Origin: [Phialemoniopsis] sp. UDSM-2020
Taxonomy: Eukaryota; Ascomycota; Sordariomycetes; Thyridiales; Thyridiaceae
Direction of reading: 5' to 3'
DNA length: 64,000 nucleotides
NCBI GenBank assembly: GCA_018873225.1
Contig: JAEILZ010000006.1
Coordinates: 434,001-498,000, forward strand
Shown here: piece after piece, positions 46,672 to 61,385 of the stretch
Layout of the letters: the number at the start of each line of letters is the position of its first letter
Position numbering within the stretch: position 1 is the stretch's first letter
Made by a program: the position numbers and the translations under genes
The notes under the pieces: model-generated
The model's input: the letters and a program-made list of their open reading frames with translations, nothing else
What the model was told of the DNA's origin: nothing
The model's database searches: none

Positions 46672-47709
46672 CTAGACCAGACAACCCCCAGCTTCGCCCA
46701 GCAAGCGTCTAGTTTCGGCACAGACACTCGCGACAATATCGGCTGCGTTGTCCTGCTTCTTGATCAATCCGACACCCGTGCCGGCCCAAATCGTCGCCGT
46801 GTCCCTTGTCCGAAGCGTTTGGCCTGCTCGCCCTCCTAGGTAGACCTGATTGCGTACGTCATCTATGCTCATACCCTTCCGCAAGTTCTCGTACATCTCA
46901 TTCCTCAAGCAGCGACCGTCGTACTCCTCGGGCCATGGATTGGGGCCCCATATATCATCAAAGATCCGGGATCGGACTGTGGCCTTCCCGCCATCGAAGG
47001 CTTCAAACAGCTCCTCGCGAATGTCAGGATCCAGTCGAGTTTCTTTGGCCGCAAGGAATCGAGTCCCCATGGTTATACCTCCCGCTCCAAGGAGAATCGC
47101 CGCAGCAGCACTTCTTCCATCCATGATCCCACCTGCAGCGATAAGCGGTATATCAGACAATCCATTGGCCTGAAGCGTATCTGTCACTTCAGGTATTAAT
47201 GAGATCAAGCTGGCACCGTTCTCATGGCCATGACCACCAGCGTCGCTCCCTTGGAGTACCAGAGCGTCGGGCTGAGAAGTGCGCGACGTCTCCAGTGCTG
47301 CACTGACGCTGCCGACTTGGACCCATGTCTTGGTTGCTGGACTTGTGGCGCGGATACTTGATATCCAATGGTCAAATTGTTGAGAGGTTCCAAATGATAG
47401 CCAGACGACCGCCGGCCTGTATTTTGCAAAAAGCTGTCAAGAATCGGGTGGAGTACCTGTCACGATGATGCCGACACCTATAGGGAGAACGTCGGCTGTC
47501 GAGACACCTGCCAATTGCTTTTGGGCCTTATTTAGCTCGTTCTCCATTATCTTGACGCTGCCAGTAAATCCAATGTAGCCGAGACCTCCGCTGCGGGTTA
47601 CAGTAACTGCCAGGTGGCTTGTAGCGTAGCCACTCATAGGCGCATTGGCCACAATCGGCGACTGTGTCCACGGGAAATCCATTTTCAGCTTTCGTCTGAT
47701 GGCCATCAT
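46672..47709 (-). pseudogene. Nitronate monooxygenase interrupted by one TGA
   Basis: Single-exon frame of 346 codons with one internal stop, TGA at 47439-47437 (codon 91). Both sides are in the same frame and conserved: an N-terminal NAPMSGYATSHLAVTVTRSGGLGYIG block, then YRPAVVWLSFGT, VQVGSV, ALVLQGSDAGGH, IPLIAAGGI with the FMN-phosphate-binding Gly-rich loops, and GAGGITMGTRF. The enzyme family oxidises toxic nitronates (for example propionate 3-nitronate) using FMN. A single CGA-to-TGA change would explain the stop. A 23-nt spliceable segment around it is too short for an intron. Readthrough cannot be excluded, since TGA is followed by C, a readthrough-prone context. Confidence 0.82.
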
Positions 47710-48105
47710 ACTGCTTAGTGTACGGGAAGAGACTGCTCTCGTGGTCGATGTCTTGGCTTGTGGTGCAGTGTTGTGAAGAGCTCGATGAGTGTGCAGTCAG
47801 TAACCGACTTTTAAGTTCGAGACGAAATGTATCATGTATATCAGATGCCCGAAAAGCTAGTGGAGAGTGAAACTCGTACCTATTAGTAAGAATTAAACCT
47901 AATATTGGTCGATGGGAATAGATCAAGTTAGCCATGAACATTTTGGCGCAACACGGGGAATAGAACAAAAGCCCGTGCTAATAAACTCTACATCATCTTG
48001 AACGCTCCTAGGTCTGTCCAGTACTTATTAATACATCAACATTGCAATCCTTCCGCATATTTCGATATCCTGGCTTTGTTCACAATTGCCCAATTCGTGA
48101 CAAAA
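47710..48105. other. Divergent promoter region
   Basis: About 400 bp between the nitronate monooxygenase start (-) and the TPR protein start (+). No gene. The + frame stays open upstream to about 47998, but without an ATG-supported domain. Confidence 0.4.
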
Positions 48106-49827
48106 ATGGAGATCCCGCCCGAACGATTCATTCGCACCCCGTACTATGATCTCGGCACATATACCAGGCCCATCACGACCTCGAGCTCGGAAGCCCAGGC
48201 CTGGTTCGACCGAGGGCTTGTCTGGACATACTCGTTCAATCACGAAGAGGCGTGCCGATGCTTTCAGCAAGTAGCTGCTCACGATCCCGCTTGCGCAATG
48301 GCTTATTGGGGCTACGCATTCGCATCGGGACCCAATTACAATAAGAGATGGGCCGCGTTTGATAAGCGCGATATCCAGCAGACTGTGCCGAGATGCCATA
48401 CTGTGGCAGCACAGGCCATCGAGAAGGCACGGCTCTCTGCTTCTCCTGTCGAGACCGCCCTGATAGAGGCCCTGCAGAAGCGATACCCAACCTCTGAGAT
48501 CCTGCAAGATTTTGACGATGCGAATAAGAGTTATGCCAACGCGATGCGTGAGGTCTTTCGCGAATTCGGCAGTGATGATCTTGACATTCGGACACTCTTC
48601 GCCGACGCCATCATGAACTGGAAGCCACGCCAGTTCTTCGACAAGCAGACCGGGGCTCCCATCGCATCGTCACCAGTGTTCGAGGTAAAGGAGGTTCTCG
48701 AGACGGGATTGCGTGATCCTAGAGTCAAGCGCCACCCGGGCCTCCCGCATATGTACATCCATCTTATGGAGATGTCTGCTACACCCCAGTCGGCTCTCGC
48801 AGCAGCAGATATCATACGGGATCTAGTCCCTGATGCGGGCCACATGTACCATATGCCCTGCCATATCGACGTCCTTGTTGGCGAGTATCGACGTGCCATG
48901 TCATACAACTACAAGGCCACACTCGCAGACGATAAATATTACCGAAACTTGGGTGGAGTTAACATGTATAGTTTCTACCGTTGCCATAACTATCATTCGC
49001 TGGTCTACGCAGCTATGCTTGCTGGGCAGCGCCAAGCCGCCTTGGAGGCTGTGGAGCGCATGGAAGCAACTATTACGGAGGAGATGCTACGGACGGAATC
49101 GCCGCCTCTCGCAGATTGGCTGGAATTTTTCTTGTCAGTTCGCATTCACGTCTACATACGCTTTGGAATGTGGGACGAGCTGAAGCAGTTGGAGATTCCA
49201 AACGACCAGGCACTATATTGTGTCACAACAACCATGACGCATTACGGAAAAGGGATCGCCTTTGCGGCGACTGGCGAACTGGAAGCGGCAGATCGAGAAA
49301 AGGACAACTTTCTCAGAACAGCCAATTCGGTCCCCCCTAGTCGTCTAGACTATCCGAACAAGATGGTTGACGTACTGAAAGTTGCAGTACATATGCTAAA
49401 GGGGGAAATTGAGTATCGTCAAGGGAATTATGATGACGCCTTCACATCACTTCGACTCGCTATCAAAGCAGAGGACGAACTGCAATATACGGAACCTTGG
49501 GGATGGATGTTGCCAGCAAGGCATTCTTACGGAGCGCTTTCCCTTGAACAGGGTCTTGTAAATCAGGCAGCCCGGGCATACGCTCAGGACCTTGGACTGC
49601 AAAGCGACTTGACTCGAGCCCACCAACATCCCAAGAACATATGGGCACTCCATGGATATCACGAGTGTTTGCTCAAACTGGGCCGAGACGCCGAAGCCCT
49701 CATCATCAGAAAGCAATTGGAGCTTGCTGTGGCCGAGGCCGAAGTGGATATCTCGTCGAGCTGCTTTTGTCGATTGCAACAATGCTCCCAGCCATGCGAT
49801 TCGAACACTTGTGTCGCAAGCCGGTAG
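48106..49827 (+). CDS. TPR-like helical repeat protein
   Basis: Single-exon, 573 aa, no signal peptide or membrane segment. Degenerate tetratricopeptide-type helix pairs run through the protein: EAQAWFDRGLVWTYSFNHEEACRCFQQVAAHDPACAMAYWG-type pairs at the start, and QGNYDDAFTSLRLAI and LKLGRDAEALIIRKQLE near the end. The N-terminal stretch (ARPITTSSSEAQAWFDRG...) is shared by a group of fungal and bacterial proteins of unknown role. I start at the ATG at 48106, because the upstream part of the frame lacks an ATG. Function unknown; probably a cytosolic interaction scaffold. Confidence 0.82.
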   Translation: MEIPPERFIRTPYYDLGTYTRPITTSSSEAQAWFDRGLVWTYSFNHEEACRCFQQVAAHDPACAMAYWGYAFASGPNYNKRWAAFDKRDIQQTVPRCHTVAAQAIEKARLSASPVETALIEALQKRYPTSEILQDFDDANKSYANAMREVFREFGSDDLDIRTLFADAIMNWKPRQFFDKQTGAPIASSPVFEVKEVLETGLRDPRVKRHPGLPHMYIHLMEMSATPQSALAAADIIRDLVPDAGHMYHMPCHIDVLVGEYRRAMSYNYKATLADDKYYRNLGGVNMYSFYRCHNYHSLVYAAMLAGQRQAALEAVERMEATITEEMLRTESPPLADWLEFFLSVRIHVYIRFGMWDELKQLEIPNDQALYCVTTTMTHYGKGIAFAATGELEAADREKDNFLRTANSVPPSRLDYPNKMVDVLKVAVHMLKGEIEYRQGNYDDAFTSLRLAIKAEDELQYTEPWGWMLPARHSYGALSLEQGLVNQAARAYAQDLGLQSDLTRAHQHPKNIWALHGYHECLLKLGRDAEALIIRKQLELAVAEAEVDISSSCFCRLQQCSQPCDSNTCVASR

Positions 49828-51009
49828 AGGGACCCGAGTGACGGCCCCAGTCACCATGACTTTCACGTCTTAGATAGCTTCACATCTTGCATTTGTAACT
49901 AGGCAAAACTTTCAATTCATACTCTATCATCGAGGCGCGAACCAAATCTAGTAGAAAGCCGGCCAGGCACATACAGGCCCCCTTAAAGTAGATGAGATAG
50001 CTAGAACGCACAAACAGGTCGTGTTCATGTTCCCGACCGACCTGGTAGCCAATGCGAGCGTGTACGTAATGAGACACATCAAATTCTTACACCCCAGAAG
50101 GAAGAAAAGAATGAGTTCAAGCCAGCTGTGACTTTGATACATGGAGCGAAAAGGTCGCACTGAACTCAACAACCATTAGTTGAATAGTTAGTCTTGAGTT
50201 GCTGCCACAAGGGGAAAAAAAGAGTACTCTCGACTCCTCAAGATCACGAATTTCCAGCTATATTCCCATAGAGTCTTCATTCCGAAGTCAGAGGACTCAT
50301 AATGCTATTCCAACATCCCTGCATCTCGGGGGTTGAGCCGAGACGGGGAGATCTTCATCGAGCATCCTGTCCAGGTGTCGACACCCGGAACACCCGAAGC
50401 CTGCTCGGAATGCTCCGAAGGGGAAGCATCCCCGACGCAAATCTGCGAGTAGTGATGCACTATTGTCAAATTATGTCGCCTTAGAAGACTAGATGGTCAC
50501 TAAGCCTGGTAAGTGCAGGTCTTGCAAACTTTGACGCGCGGTAAGTTTCGTGGTTCATGCATAGAGCAAGCCAAACCATCGAGAGGCGTGGCCATGACCA
50601 GCAGTCCACCCGGACACACTGACCATCACTAACGCGAAGACGTTGGAACGTGGCGCTACACAAGCGTGCTGAAGCATCAGAGCATGCTTTTGGAGGTGCG
50701 AGTTGGCCTTGACCTAGCCTCCCCGACAAATACCACCACACGACTAGCTGCGTTCTAGATTTTCAGCAAGACATCACGATTAATTAGCCTCCTCGGACCA
50801 GGGAAGGCGCCACAGCTGACCTCCGCCTTTCCCCACACCCCCTGATCTGACCACTGGGGCCCGGGGAAGTCTGGAGTTGTGCATTGGTGTATAAAACTCA
50901 GCATGCCGCCAGGCACACCTTTGTCCACCCCCGTTTGACACTCGCAGTTGGCTCTATCATCCTACCAACGACGAATTCTATCACATCGACACCAAGAATT
51001 GCGGCAAAG
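49828..51009. other. Intergenic region
   Basis: About 1.2 kb between the TPR protein and the sugar transporter, both on +. It includes a short palindrome GTGTCGACAC near 50372 and the transporter TATA box. No gene. Confidence 0.4.
50890..50896 (+). promoter_or_regulatory. TATA box of the MFS transporter gene
   Basis: TATAAAA lies 120 bp upstream of the ATG at 51010. Confidence 0.5.
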
Positions 51010-53051
51010 ATGTGGACATTCCTGAGAGATCACAATTACAAGGTGTCAAAGCACATCAGTTCGAACCTGTTGCTGGCTATCATGGTGCTCGGTTCCAGTA
51101 TATTTACGTATGGTTTTGAGACAGCGACTCTGTCTACGATCCAGGCCATGGACCGTAAGCTCCCTCATCCCATCAAAGGAAGATAAGTAGCCCCGGAGAA
51201 CTGACCTCGTGTCCACGGATAGACTTCGTCCAAACATTCGGAGAGCAGAACCCCAAGACAAAGGCCTACTTCATCTCGACCGATCGCCTGGCATACCTCA
51301 ACTCCTTCCCACTTCTCGCCTACGCTCTGGGCGTTGTTGTCGCCGCATTCATCACCGAACGCTGGGGACGTCGTATCATTTTGGTCAGCATGAACTGCAT
51401 CTGCATTGGTGGCATTCTCTGCTCGCTTCTTGCCACCAATTACGGCGCAATGATCGCAGGACGGATGCTCATTCAGATGCACGTCGGCATGGAGGCCTAC
51501 CTGGTTCCCATGTACATCGCTGAGCTTGTCCCTCCTGCTATTCGAGGTTCCAGTAGGTCTTTTCCTTTTACTCGCCTGGTTCGTTTCCATATCACATGAA
51601 ATGACTGACCCAACTGTCTAGTGGTTGCACTCTACGCTTTTGGAAACACGTTCGCTAGCTTTATCGCGTCCATCATTACCAACTTCACCAGCCAGATTGA
51701 TAACAACAACAGCTGGAAGATCCCCGTCGGGGTCATCTTGGTTTTCCCGTGTTTCGTCCTAGCGACTTCCTTCCTAGTCCCCGAGTCTCCTCGTTGGCTT
51801 CTACGAAAGGGCCGCTTCCAACAAGCAGTCGACAACATCTATTACCTCCGCAGCAACGAGCGCGACTACCCGGCTGAGCAAGAAGCCCGCCTTATCATGG
51901 AAACGATCGAAAACGCTTCAACTCAGGGTGCTTGGAAGGATCTCCTGAAAGGAACCAACGCGGTAAGGGAGACTATGAATTGTGTATTTTCTGCCCATGT
52001 CTCCGTCATACTAATGAAGGACTCCACAAACAGAGACGTACTTGGATCGGCGTCATGGCCGCAGCCGCCACTCAACTCACTGGACAGTCCTTTGCAAGCC
52101 AATAGTAGGTAGTCATCTTGACCACCTTGGGTTTTAACTAACAGATCAATACAGCGGTACCGTGTTTCTCAAGACTCTCAAGACGATGGACCCATTCACC
52201 GCCACCATGATCAAGCGTGGTCTCCTAGTCGTCGGATGTATCTTCGTCATCACCTGCATCGAGCGCACCGGCCGAAGACCAATGGCCCTGGTTGCAGGCG
52301 GCATGTCCGCAATCTCACTGTTTCTCATGGGTGGACTGGCTACCGTGCGGCCCGCCACTGCCGGACTCAACAACGGAGTCCTTGCAATGACTATCATTTT
52401 CCCTGTGCTGTACATGGTCGGCATTGGCTCTACGTAAGAAACAGCCGGCTTGTTTCCACGTTGTCCCAGTCTGGATGGACGTTAGGCTAACGGCACACGA
52501 CCGAACAGGATGCAAATCGTCAAGTCGGAACTGCCTCATACCAGCCTTCGCGACAAGTCGACTATGATCAACTGGAGTGTTGCCAACATCTGCAATTTTG
52601 CGGCCACGTTTTCACTGCCGTACTTGCTGCAAGCTCCTGCCAACCTGGGGCCGAAAGTCGGCTTCATATACGGAGCCACTACAACGGTCTTTGTCGTTTT
52701 AATCTTCTTCTTCATGCCCGAGATGACCAACAGGTACAGACTCCTTGAGAATCCGTCCTTCAAGAGCAACAGAACTGACTAGATGAAACTAGGTCGTTGG
52801 AGGAGATTGATGAAATGTTAGAGTCCAAGGTGCCCGCCTGGAGAACTAGCAGTAAGTGGCAGTCTTTTTCCCCCTTGACCTTTCACGGCAAAAGTAGGTA
52901 TGCTTGAATTGCTGACAATTGAATAGGCTGGAAAGCATCTGGCCTAGGATCCATGCTGACGGAACTGGATAACGGTGTGGAGCACAACGTCAACTCGGAC
53001 AAGATAAAGCCTGAGGCCGAGCAACGAGAGGTCACATCAGCTGGCAAGTAA
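51010..53051 (+). CDS. MFS sugar transporter
   Basis: Eight exons, 51010-51154, 51223-51552, 51622-51962, 52034-52104, 52155-52433, 52509-52733, 52793-52851 and 52927-53051, encode 524 aa. Plasma-membrane proton-coupled sugar porter family. Landmarks are ERWGRR in the first intracellular loop, PESPRWLLRKGR after helix 6, ERTGRRPMAL in the second-half loop and a C-terminal charged tail. Twelve helices are expected and fit the hydrophobicity. The exact sugar is not readable. Downstream are a sulfatase, a Zn2Cys6 regulator and a GH1 glucosidase, so a role in uptake of a released sugar is possible. Confidence 0.9.
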
Positions 53052-55560
<2,509 letters not shown>

Positions 55561-55671
55561 GAGGGATAATAACATGATTGTTCTAATCTGGGTTAACTGC
55601 CCTTGCTTTATGACATTGGACGGCCTGCCGAGTTTGATCTATTCGAAGCAATTTGGTGAAGGGTGGCAGTC
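55561..55671. other. Short convergent intergenic gap
   Basis: Only 111 bp separate the sulfatase stop (+) from the regulator stop (-), so the transcripts probably overlap or end back to back. Confidence 0.4.
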
Positions 55672-58541
55672 TCATTGCAACGTAGGTTGTTCCGTGAATT
55701 CAAAGCCTCCATCCTGATCAGCAAGCATATTGCTAAACCAGTCGAAGCCGTCTAGAGGCCATACAAAGTCGATCATGTCATCCTCGCTCTGTCCAAGCTG
55801 GCTGTTTTCGCCTCTCACAAGCCGGTATATCTGACCATCTCTGCCAGTGCTATCATAGCTTTGTGGGTGGAATATCTCTTGAGGGGCACGTTCCGGACCT
55901 GTTCTAGCCATTAGCCTCATTACGGATTTCGTCAAAGTGCGGCATGTGAGACGGAAGTAACCTACCAGATGCCTCTCTGGAAGGCTGAGGTCGGAGTCCC
56001 CTGGAGCGTATCGCCTGAAGGACCCTACGGCATTGCTGAGCGAAGGAGTTGCCCTGTTCTTCATATCTCGATAATGTCGTCACGCAGAGGCTCCATGTGC
56101 CCTCGACGTCATCAATGCTGTCGGCAAACACAGGTCGTAAATTGGCCGATAAGAGGACGCACAGCACCACCATGCCAGATGTATATAGAACTTAGTGTCA
56201 TTGCGTTGTCAGCAGTCCATCTATTGTTCAACACGGGGTTCTTTGGTCTTACAGAAAACAGAGAACCATGACGGAGGTACCGCATCTGCAGTCAATGGCG
56301 AGTGGATGATGCCCACAAGCTCTTGTGCTGCGGAGACACAGGAACGCACGCATCCCACGAGTAAGCTATGCTGTAGCTCTGTGCTCCTTGTGTTTTTCTC
56401 AAGCTGAAAGGAAGAACCGTTCGAAAGTTCTAGAGTAATCGGCCTGAACAGTAGCATCCGAATACTCAAGTATCTAAGGCTTGGTTAGCGATATCGCGCA
56501 GCCGTCTTGATACCTCCCCCTCCGGGATTGAAGGAACGGATATGGGCTGCTCTACCTACCGACACTGAAGCATGGTTGTGTGGCCAGGAAACAACGTAAG
56601 GCTGTCTCCTGGAGTGTGGCGAGAATGATATCTTAGACACTTAGGTATCTCGTGATGCCATCGAGCCAAGTCGGCGTCAATCTCGACGACTTTAAACAGC
56701 CGGGCAACTCTTTTGTTTGCTACATGAACCTTTTCAACCTCGGCAAGCGGCCGATACAGATTCCTGGCAGTCCAAGAAGTTAACAATCAAGCCACTTTGT
56801 TTTTGTCGTCAGATTTGGACTGACTTTAGTATTGAGATGATATTTTCGCTGATTTTCAATGACTCTGTGAAGAAGCCAAGAACAGACTCATCTTGTTTTT
56901 GAAGGGGTTGCGCAGAACTGCCAGGTGCCTGAAGTAGGCATTCATCGTCAACTGGTTCGGGCATGGGTACCAAGGTGGGCCATGTCACCATCGGCGGCCG
57001 CCCAGATGTCATGCTCACCATTCTAGAAAACAGATCAATATCAGCTGATCGACTTGGGTTGGGCAAAGAAGAACAATACCTATCCAACAGGAGACAGCAC
57101 CACCAGGTACGCTTCCTCTCTTCTCTCTGTGATTGGCTCTCCGAAGGTAGGTCCAGCTGGATCCCGATTCCTTGTGCAGTTCTTATCGCATTACCTAGTG
57201 TGACCCAACACTTGTTCACCATCTCAGTTGTCTGAAGATACTGGGCCGATAGAACATTGGCCTGTACTAGCTGAACAGAAGCATAGTCCGCGTCGGCCTC
57301 CTTGAGAAGGGCTTGGGACCTTTCAAAGAAGGTCTGGGCACTATCCTTGTATGGCGACTCTTGGCCTCCAGATAGAAACCGGGCCCCAAGGGCGAAGATA
57401 CCGTTCAAAGTCGCATAAAACGCCCGCGCGAGGTGAATGTCTTCGTCGGGGTCATCGGTCGCTTGATTCCATAATTTTCCATATCTGGGGAAATTAATCT
57501 TTGAAATCACCGTGTGGATCGTCGAGTTACTTACCTCTTGTGGAAGGTCGGCCTGTGAAGAGCGGGATAGTACGGATATGCCGTTTGCCAGTACCGTTCG
57601 TAGTAGAGGTCTGCAACCCTTCTTGGTGGAAGCGTAATCTCGTCCATGAAGGCTGCATCGGTCTGTTGATGTTTTCTTATACGTCGCTGAGAAGTGCGCA
57701 GAGTTGAAGAACCCGAGGTGTCCTCGTTGTGGTCGGCATGTTGCCTGTGCATTCCGGATGACCCGCGCAATCTGTTCAGGAACTCTGCGGCGCTTGAAGT
57801 TCCAAGATAGACTGTGCGGCCCGACTCCGTCTGTGTCACGTCCGGAATGTCATCCGCTGCGTGACTTAGCTGAGGGTGGTCGTGGTTGTCGCTCGGTAGC
57901 TCTAAGCCTGTATCGTGACCGTGTTCCTCGTGCCCCATATCGACGGAGCTGGTCCGGGTGGTCGATGGGAGGGCAGATGCCACGTGGGCCCTGAGTGTGG
58001 AGTGTGTATTGTGCTCGGCAGGTCTCGTCGAGATGCGTGGAATTTCTGGTGATGAGAAAGTGTCGATGGACGGCGTCATGATCGTGCTAGTTGCTCGATC
58101 TTGTCTTCGGTGGGCGTGCGTGGCTCCAGGGGTCTGTTGTTGATGTGTACGCTCTAGAATTGAATGCGTTGAATCTGGCCGATGATCCTGTTGGTGAGCC
58201 TGGTGTTGGTCCCCCAAAGGAGACGCGGTCTGAACGTATGCCGTGTCATCCTCGCGTTGTTGCAAAGCCACACTGTCAGAGACGCGTGAGAGTTCGCTGA
58301 TGCCCTCTCTCGTCTGTTCCAGCTCACGGATTCTGGCCTCAAGTGACTGCACATAGCTCTGGTCCGGGTCCGGTTGGCCGTCGATCAGGTAGCTGCAGTA
58401 CTCGGGGCCCAGACCCTTTCGCAAGCAGCCGCTGCAAACAGGACGGGCCCCATCGCATCGCGTCTTCTTCTCCCGGCACTCCCGGCATGCGAGCCTGATC
58501 TTGCGGCGCTTCGCCGGCCGTGAGTTACCGGTGTCGTCCAT
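55672..58541 (-). CDS. Zn2Cys6 transcription factor with fungal-specific regulatory domain
   Basis: Seven exons, 58541-57535, 57484-57080, 57022-56825, 56763-56560, 56473-56253, 56190-55966 and 55898-55672, encode 828 aa. Zinc cluster cysteines are 19, 22, 29, 36, 39 and 49 (C-x2-C-x6-C-x6-C-x2-C-x9-C), preceded by a basic KRRKIR. A short coiled coil (about 62-78) suggests dimerisation. Then a His/Gln/Ser-rich linker and the fungal-specific domain, which shows YYPALHRPTF, TWWCCLLLDRMVSMTSGRPP and IRMLLFRP. Intron 3 uses a GTCAGT donor. A nuclear regulator; targets may be the neighbouring transporter, sulfatase or glucosidase genes, which is inference from position. Confidence 0.9.
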
Positions 58542-59421
58542 TTGCGGTTGGTCGCGTTCGGATCAACCGCCGGGGGAAGATCCGCGATGTTGACAAGGGG
58601 AGAGAGCATTCATAACATGACTCGGGATGCTCCGAGGTTGTAGTGGTCAAAATATGTGGAGAACTGCAGGGATGCATGTTAAGATTTGATTGGTTTGTCA
58701 CGACTACTCCTACTTCCTTCCGAAGCACTCCTTTTCCAAGGTCTGGGAGCACATCTCTCATTGCTAGACTGTATGTAAGTCTGCAACATTATCATGAACT
58801 AGGTGTCGGCCAGATGGCAGACACCGTGTTCTCCAAGTCCAAGTACTCTGAACAGACCGAATCTCCGAAGGCCAGAACTCAAGTCAAGAGCTCATCATGC
58901 ACTTGGGCCTCTAGCCCCAAAACAGACAAGCCACTCGCTAGCTAAACCTGCTTTGAAGAAAACACCCAACTGAGTGCCGATCACTTGCACCTAGTGACCC
59001 ATCTCGCGCTGTGAAGGGCCGATTGGTTCCCCGCTAACCATCTGCTGTATTTCGCCGCGTACGGCAACCGCATGCGTACGATGCCCGCATGAATCGTGGG
59101 GAGAGGCTGCCGTGACGTCTGCTGTGCTCCGAGCTGCGTTGCAGAGCTCGAGTCGATTGGAACCCCGCATGTTCCCCGCGTAATTCTCCGCGATATTGTT
59201 CCTAGCTTCGTTTGCTAAAGCTATGTAATCACCACAAGATGGCAGGGGAGCTTTGTCTAAAAGTGCCTTGATGGATGCTAGAGCCGGCAGTTGTGATGAC
59301 ATCAGGGCTCGTCTCGAACCACCTGATCACCATATATGAATCGCCGTCGCGGCTGTTTGCCTTCTTCGCAAAGCTCGCATCTGGCCATCGTGACTTTTAT
59401 CCTATCTAACAACTGTTTCCG
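58542..59421. other. Divergent promoter region between regulator and GH1 gene
   Basis: About 880 bp, no supported gene. Direct control of the GH1 gene by the divergent regulator is possible; I found no clear CGG-type inverted repeat by eye. Confidence 0.35.
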
Positions 59422-61385
59422 ATGTTGGCCCTCACGTTATTAGGCTGCGGCGCCGTCGCGCTCGCGCAGCAGGTCTATGTCCCCACCAATGGCCCCGTCA
59501 CGCGATCGCAGTGCTCGACAGAGTGCGGGACGCCAACATACGCGTTCAGCCAGTTTTCCTACACGCAGACCGAAACGGTGCGGACGGCTACCTCGGTGGC
59601 CTCGGCCAGCATCACAACCTACGCGGCACCTTATGAGTCTCTCAGCCATCTGGTGCCATCCTTGACTACTACCACATGGGGCAACTGGGTTCCCAATGAT
59701 ACCGCCAAGGCTGGGGATGCAAATGAAACATATGGGCGAGCCGCATGGTCTTCCTTGTGGCAGGCAGCCAAGCTTGCCAACTTCACCACCAGAGGCCTCT
59801 ACTCGACCACAGTGCAGCCAACGCCGGTTCCTTCGACCGAGCTGGTTCTCCCCCCACCGAATTACTTCGGTCCTCAGGATTGTTATACCTTTCCCGAGGA
59901 CTTCATCTTTGGTGTCGCCGGGTCTGCGTCCCAGATCGAGGGGGCCATCGCCGACGAGGGTAGAACTCCAACCTTGATGGAAGTTGGATTCCAGAAAGGA
60001 GTGATGGCCAATGACTATGTCACCAACGAGAATTACTACCTCTACAAACAGGACATTGAACGCCTAGCGGCTATGGGAGTAAAGCACTATTCCTTCTCGA
60101 TTGCCTGGACCCGCATCCTACCATTCGTCTTCCCGGGTACGCCGGTCAACAAACAGGGGCTTGATCACTACGACGACCTTATCAACTTCGTATTGGAGAA
60201 AGGAATGGTTCCCAGCGTAACACTGTTTCACTTCGATACGCCATTCTTGATCTTCAAGAACAACCTGACGAGCCTTGCCGAGCCTCCGCTGATTGGCTAT
60301 GTCAATGGCGGGTACCAGATGGACGGATTCGAGGATGCTTTCGTCAACTACGGTAAAATCGTCATGACGCACTTCGCGGATCGCGTGCCCGTATGGTACA
60401 CTTTCAACGAGCCTCTGCTGTACAGCACCAACGGCAAGAGCGTCGATGCCGTGGTCAAGGCTCACGCCCGCCTGTACCACTTCTATCGCGAGGAGATCAA
60501 TGGCACTGGCAGAATCAGTCTCAAGTTCAACGACAACTTTGGTGTACCCCGCGACCCCAACAATACCGACCACCTCAATGCGGCGAACCACTTCAACGAC
60601 TTTCAACTCGCCACTTTCTGCAACCCAATCTTCCTGGGCAAAGACTATCCCGAGGCATTCAAGATGACTATTCCCGACTATGTGCCATTGACTGACGAGG
60701 ACCTGAAGTACATTAATGGAACAGCAGGTATGTCATAGCGTCTTTCGCTTTGCTCGGTGTCTTTCAATGGAAGACTAACACACTCTAGACTTTCTCGGTA
60801 TTGACCCCTACACCGCTACGGTTGTGACACCCGCGCCCAATGGTATTGCTTCCTGCGCAGCGAATAGCTCAGATCCACTATTTCCGTACTGCGTGCAACA
60901 ATTTACTAACACGAGCACTGGATGGTAAGGGCATTCGCCCCAACTCAGGATGTCATTGTCATAATTGACTAATTCTTTCAAGGGACATCGGCTACCGGTC
61001 AGAGAGCTACGTCTACATCACGCCAACTTATCTCCGGACCTACCTCTCGTACCTCTGGAACAGGTTTAAGAAGCCCATCATGATCACCGAGTTTGGCTTC
61101 CCCGTCTTTGACGAGGCCAAGCGGGACCTGGTCGACCAGCTCTACGACTCTCCACGCAGCGAGTACTACCTCTCTTTCATGAGCGAGGTGCTCAAGTCGA
61201 TATGGGAGGATCACGTGCATGTGGCGGGAGCCTTTGCCTGGAGCTTTGCCGACAACTGGGAATTTGGATCTTATGAGTCTCAATTTGGCATTCAGACTGT
61301 CAACCGGACGACGCAGGAGCGGAGATATAAGAGGAGCTTCTTCGATCTTGTGGATTTTGTTGCTACACGAAGTCAAACAAAGTAG
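59422..61385 (+). CDS. Secreted GH1 beta-glucosidase with N-terminal extension
   Basis: Three exons, 59422-60727, 60789-60924 and 60983-61385, encode 614 aa. A signal peptide (about 1-16) and a Thr/Ser-rich region of about 130 residues precede the GH1 barrel, which starts near FPEDFIFGVAGSASQIEGA. The acid/base Glu330 is in TFNEP and the nucleophile Glu517 in ITEFGFP, where most GH1 enzymes have TENG. It cleaves terminal beta-linked sugars, probably outside the cell. The N-terminal extension makes it longer than the usual 470-500 aa intracellular GH1. All introns are canonical and phase-consistent. Confidence 0.9.

Noticed and set aside
47437..47460. A 23-nt GT..AG segment that would remove the TGA of the nitronate monooxygenase
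   Set aside because: Far shorter than any other intron in the window (51-102 nt), lacks room for a branch point, and removal would break the reading frame length.
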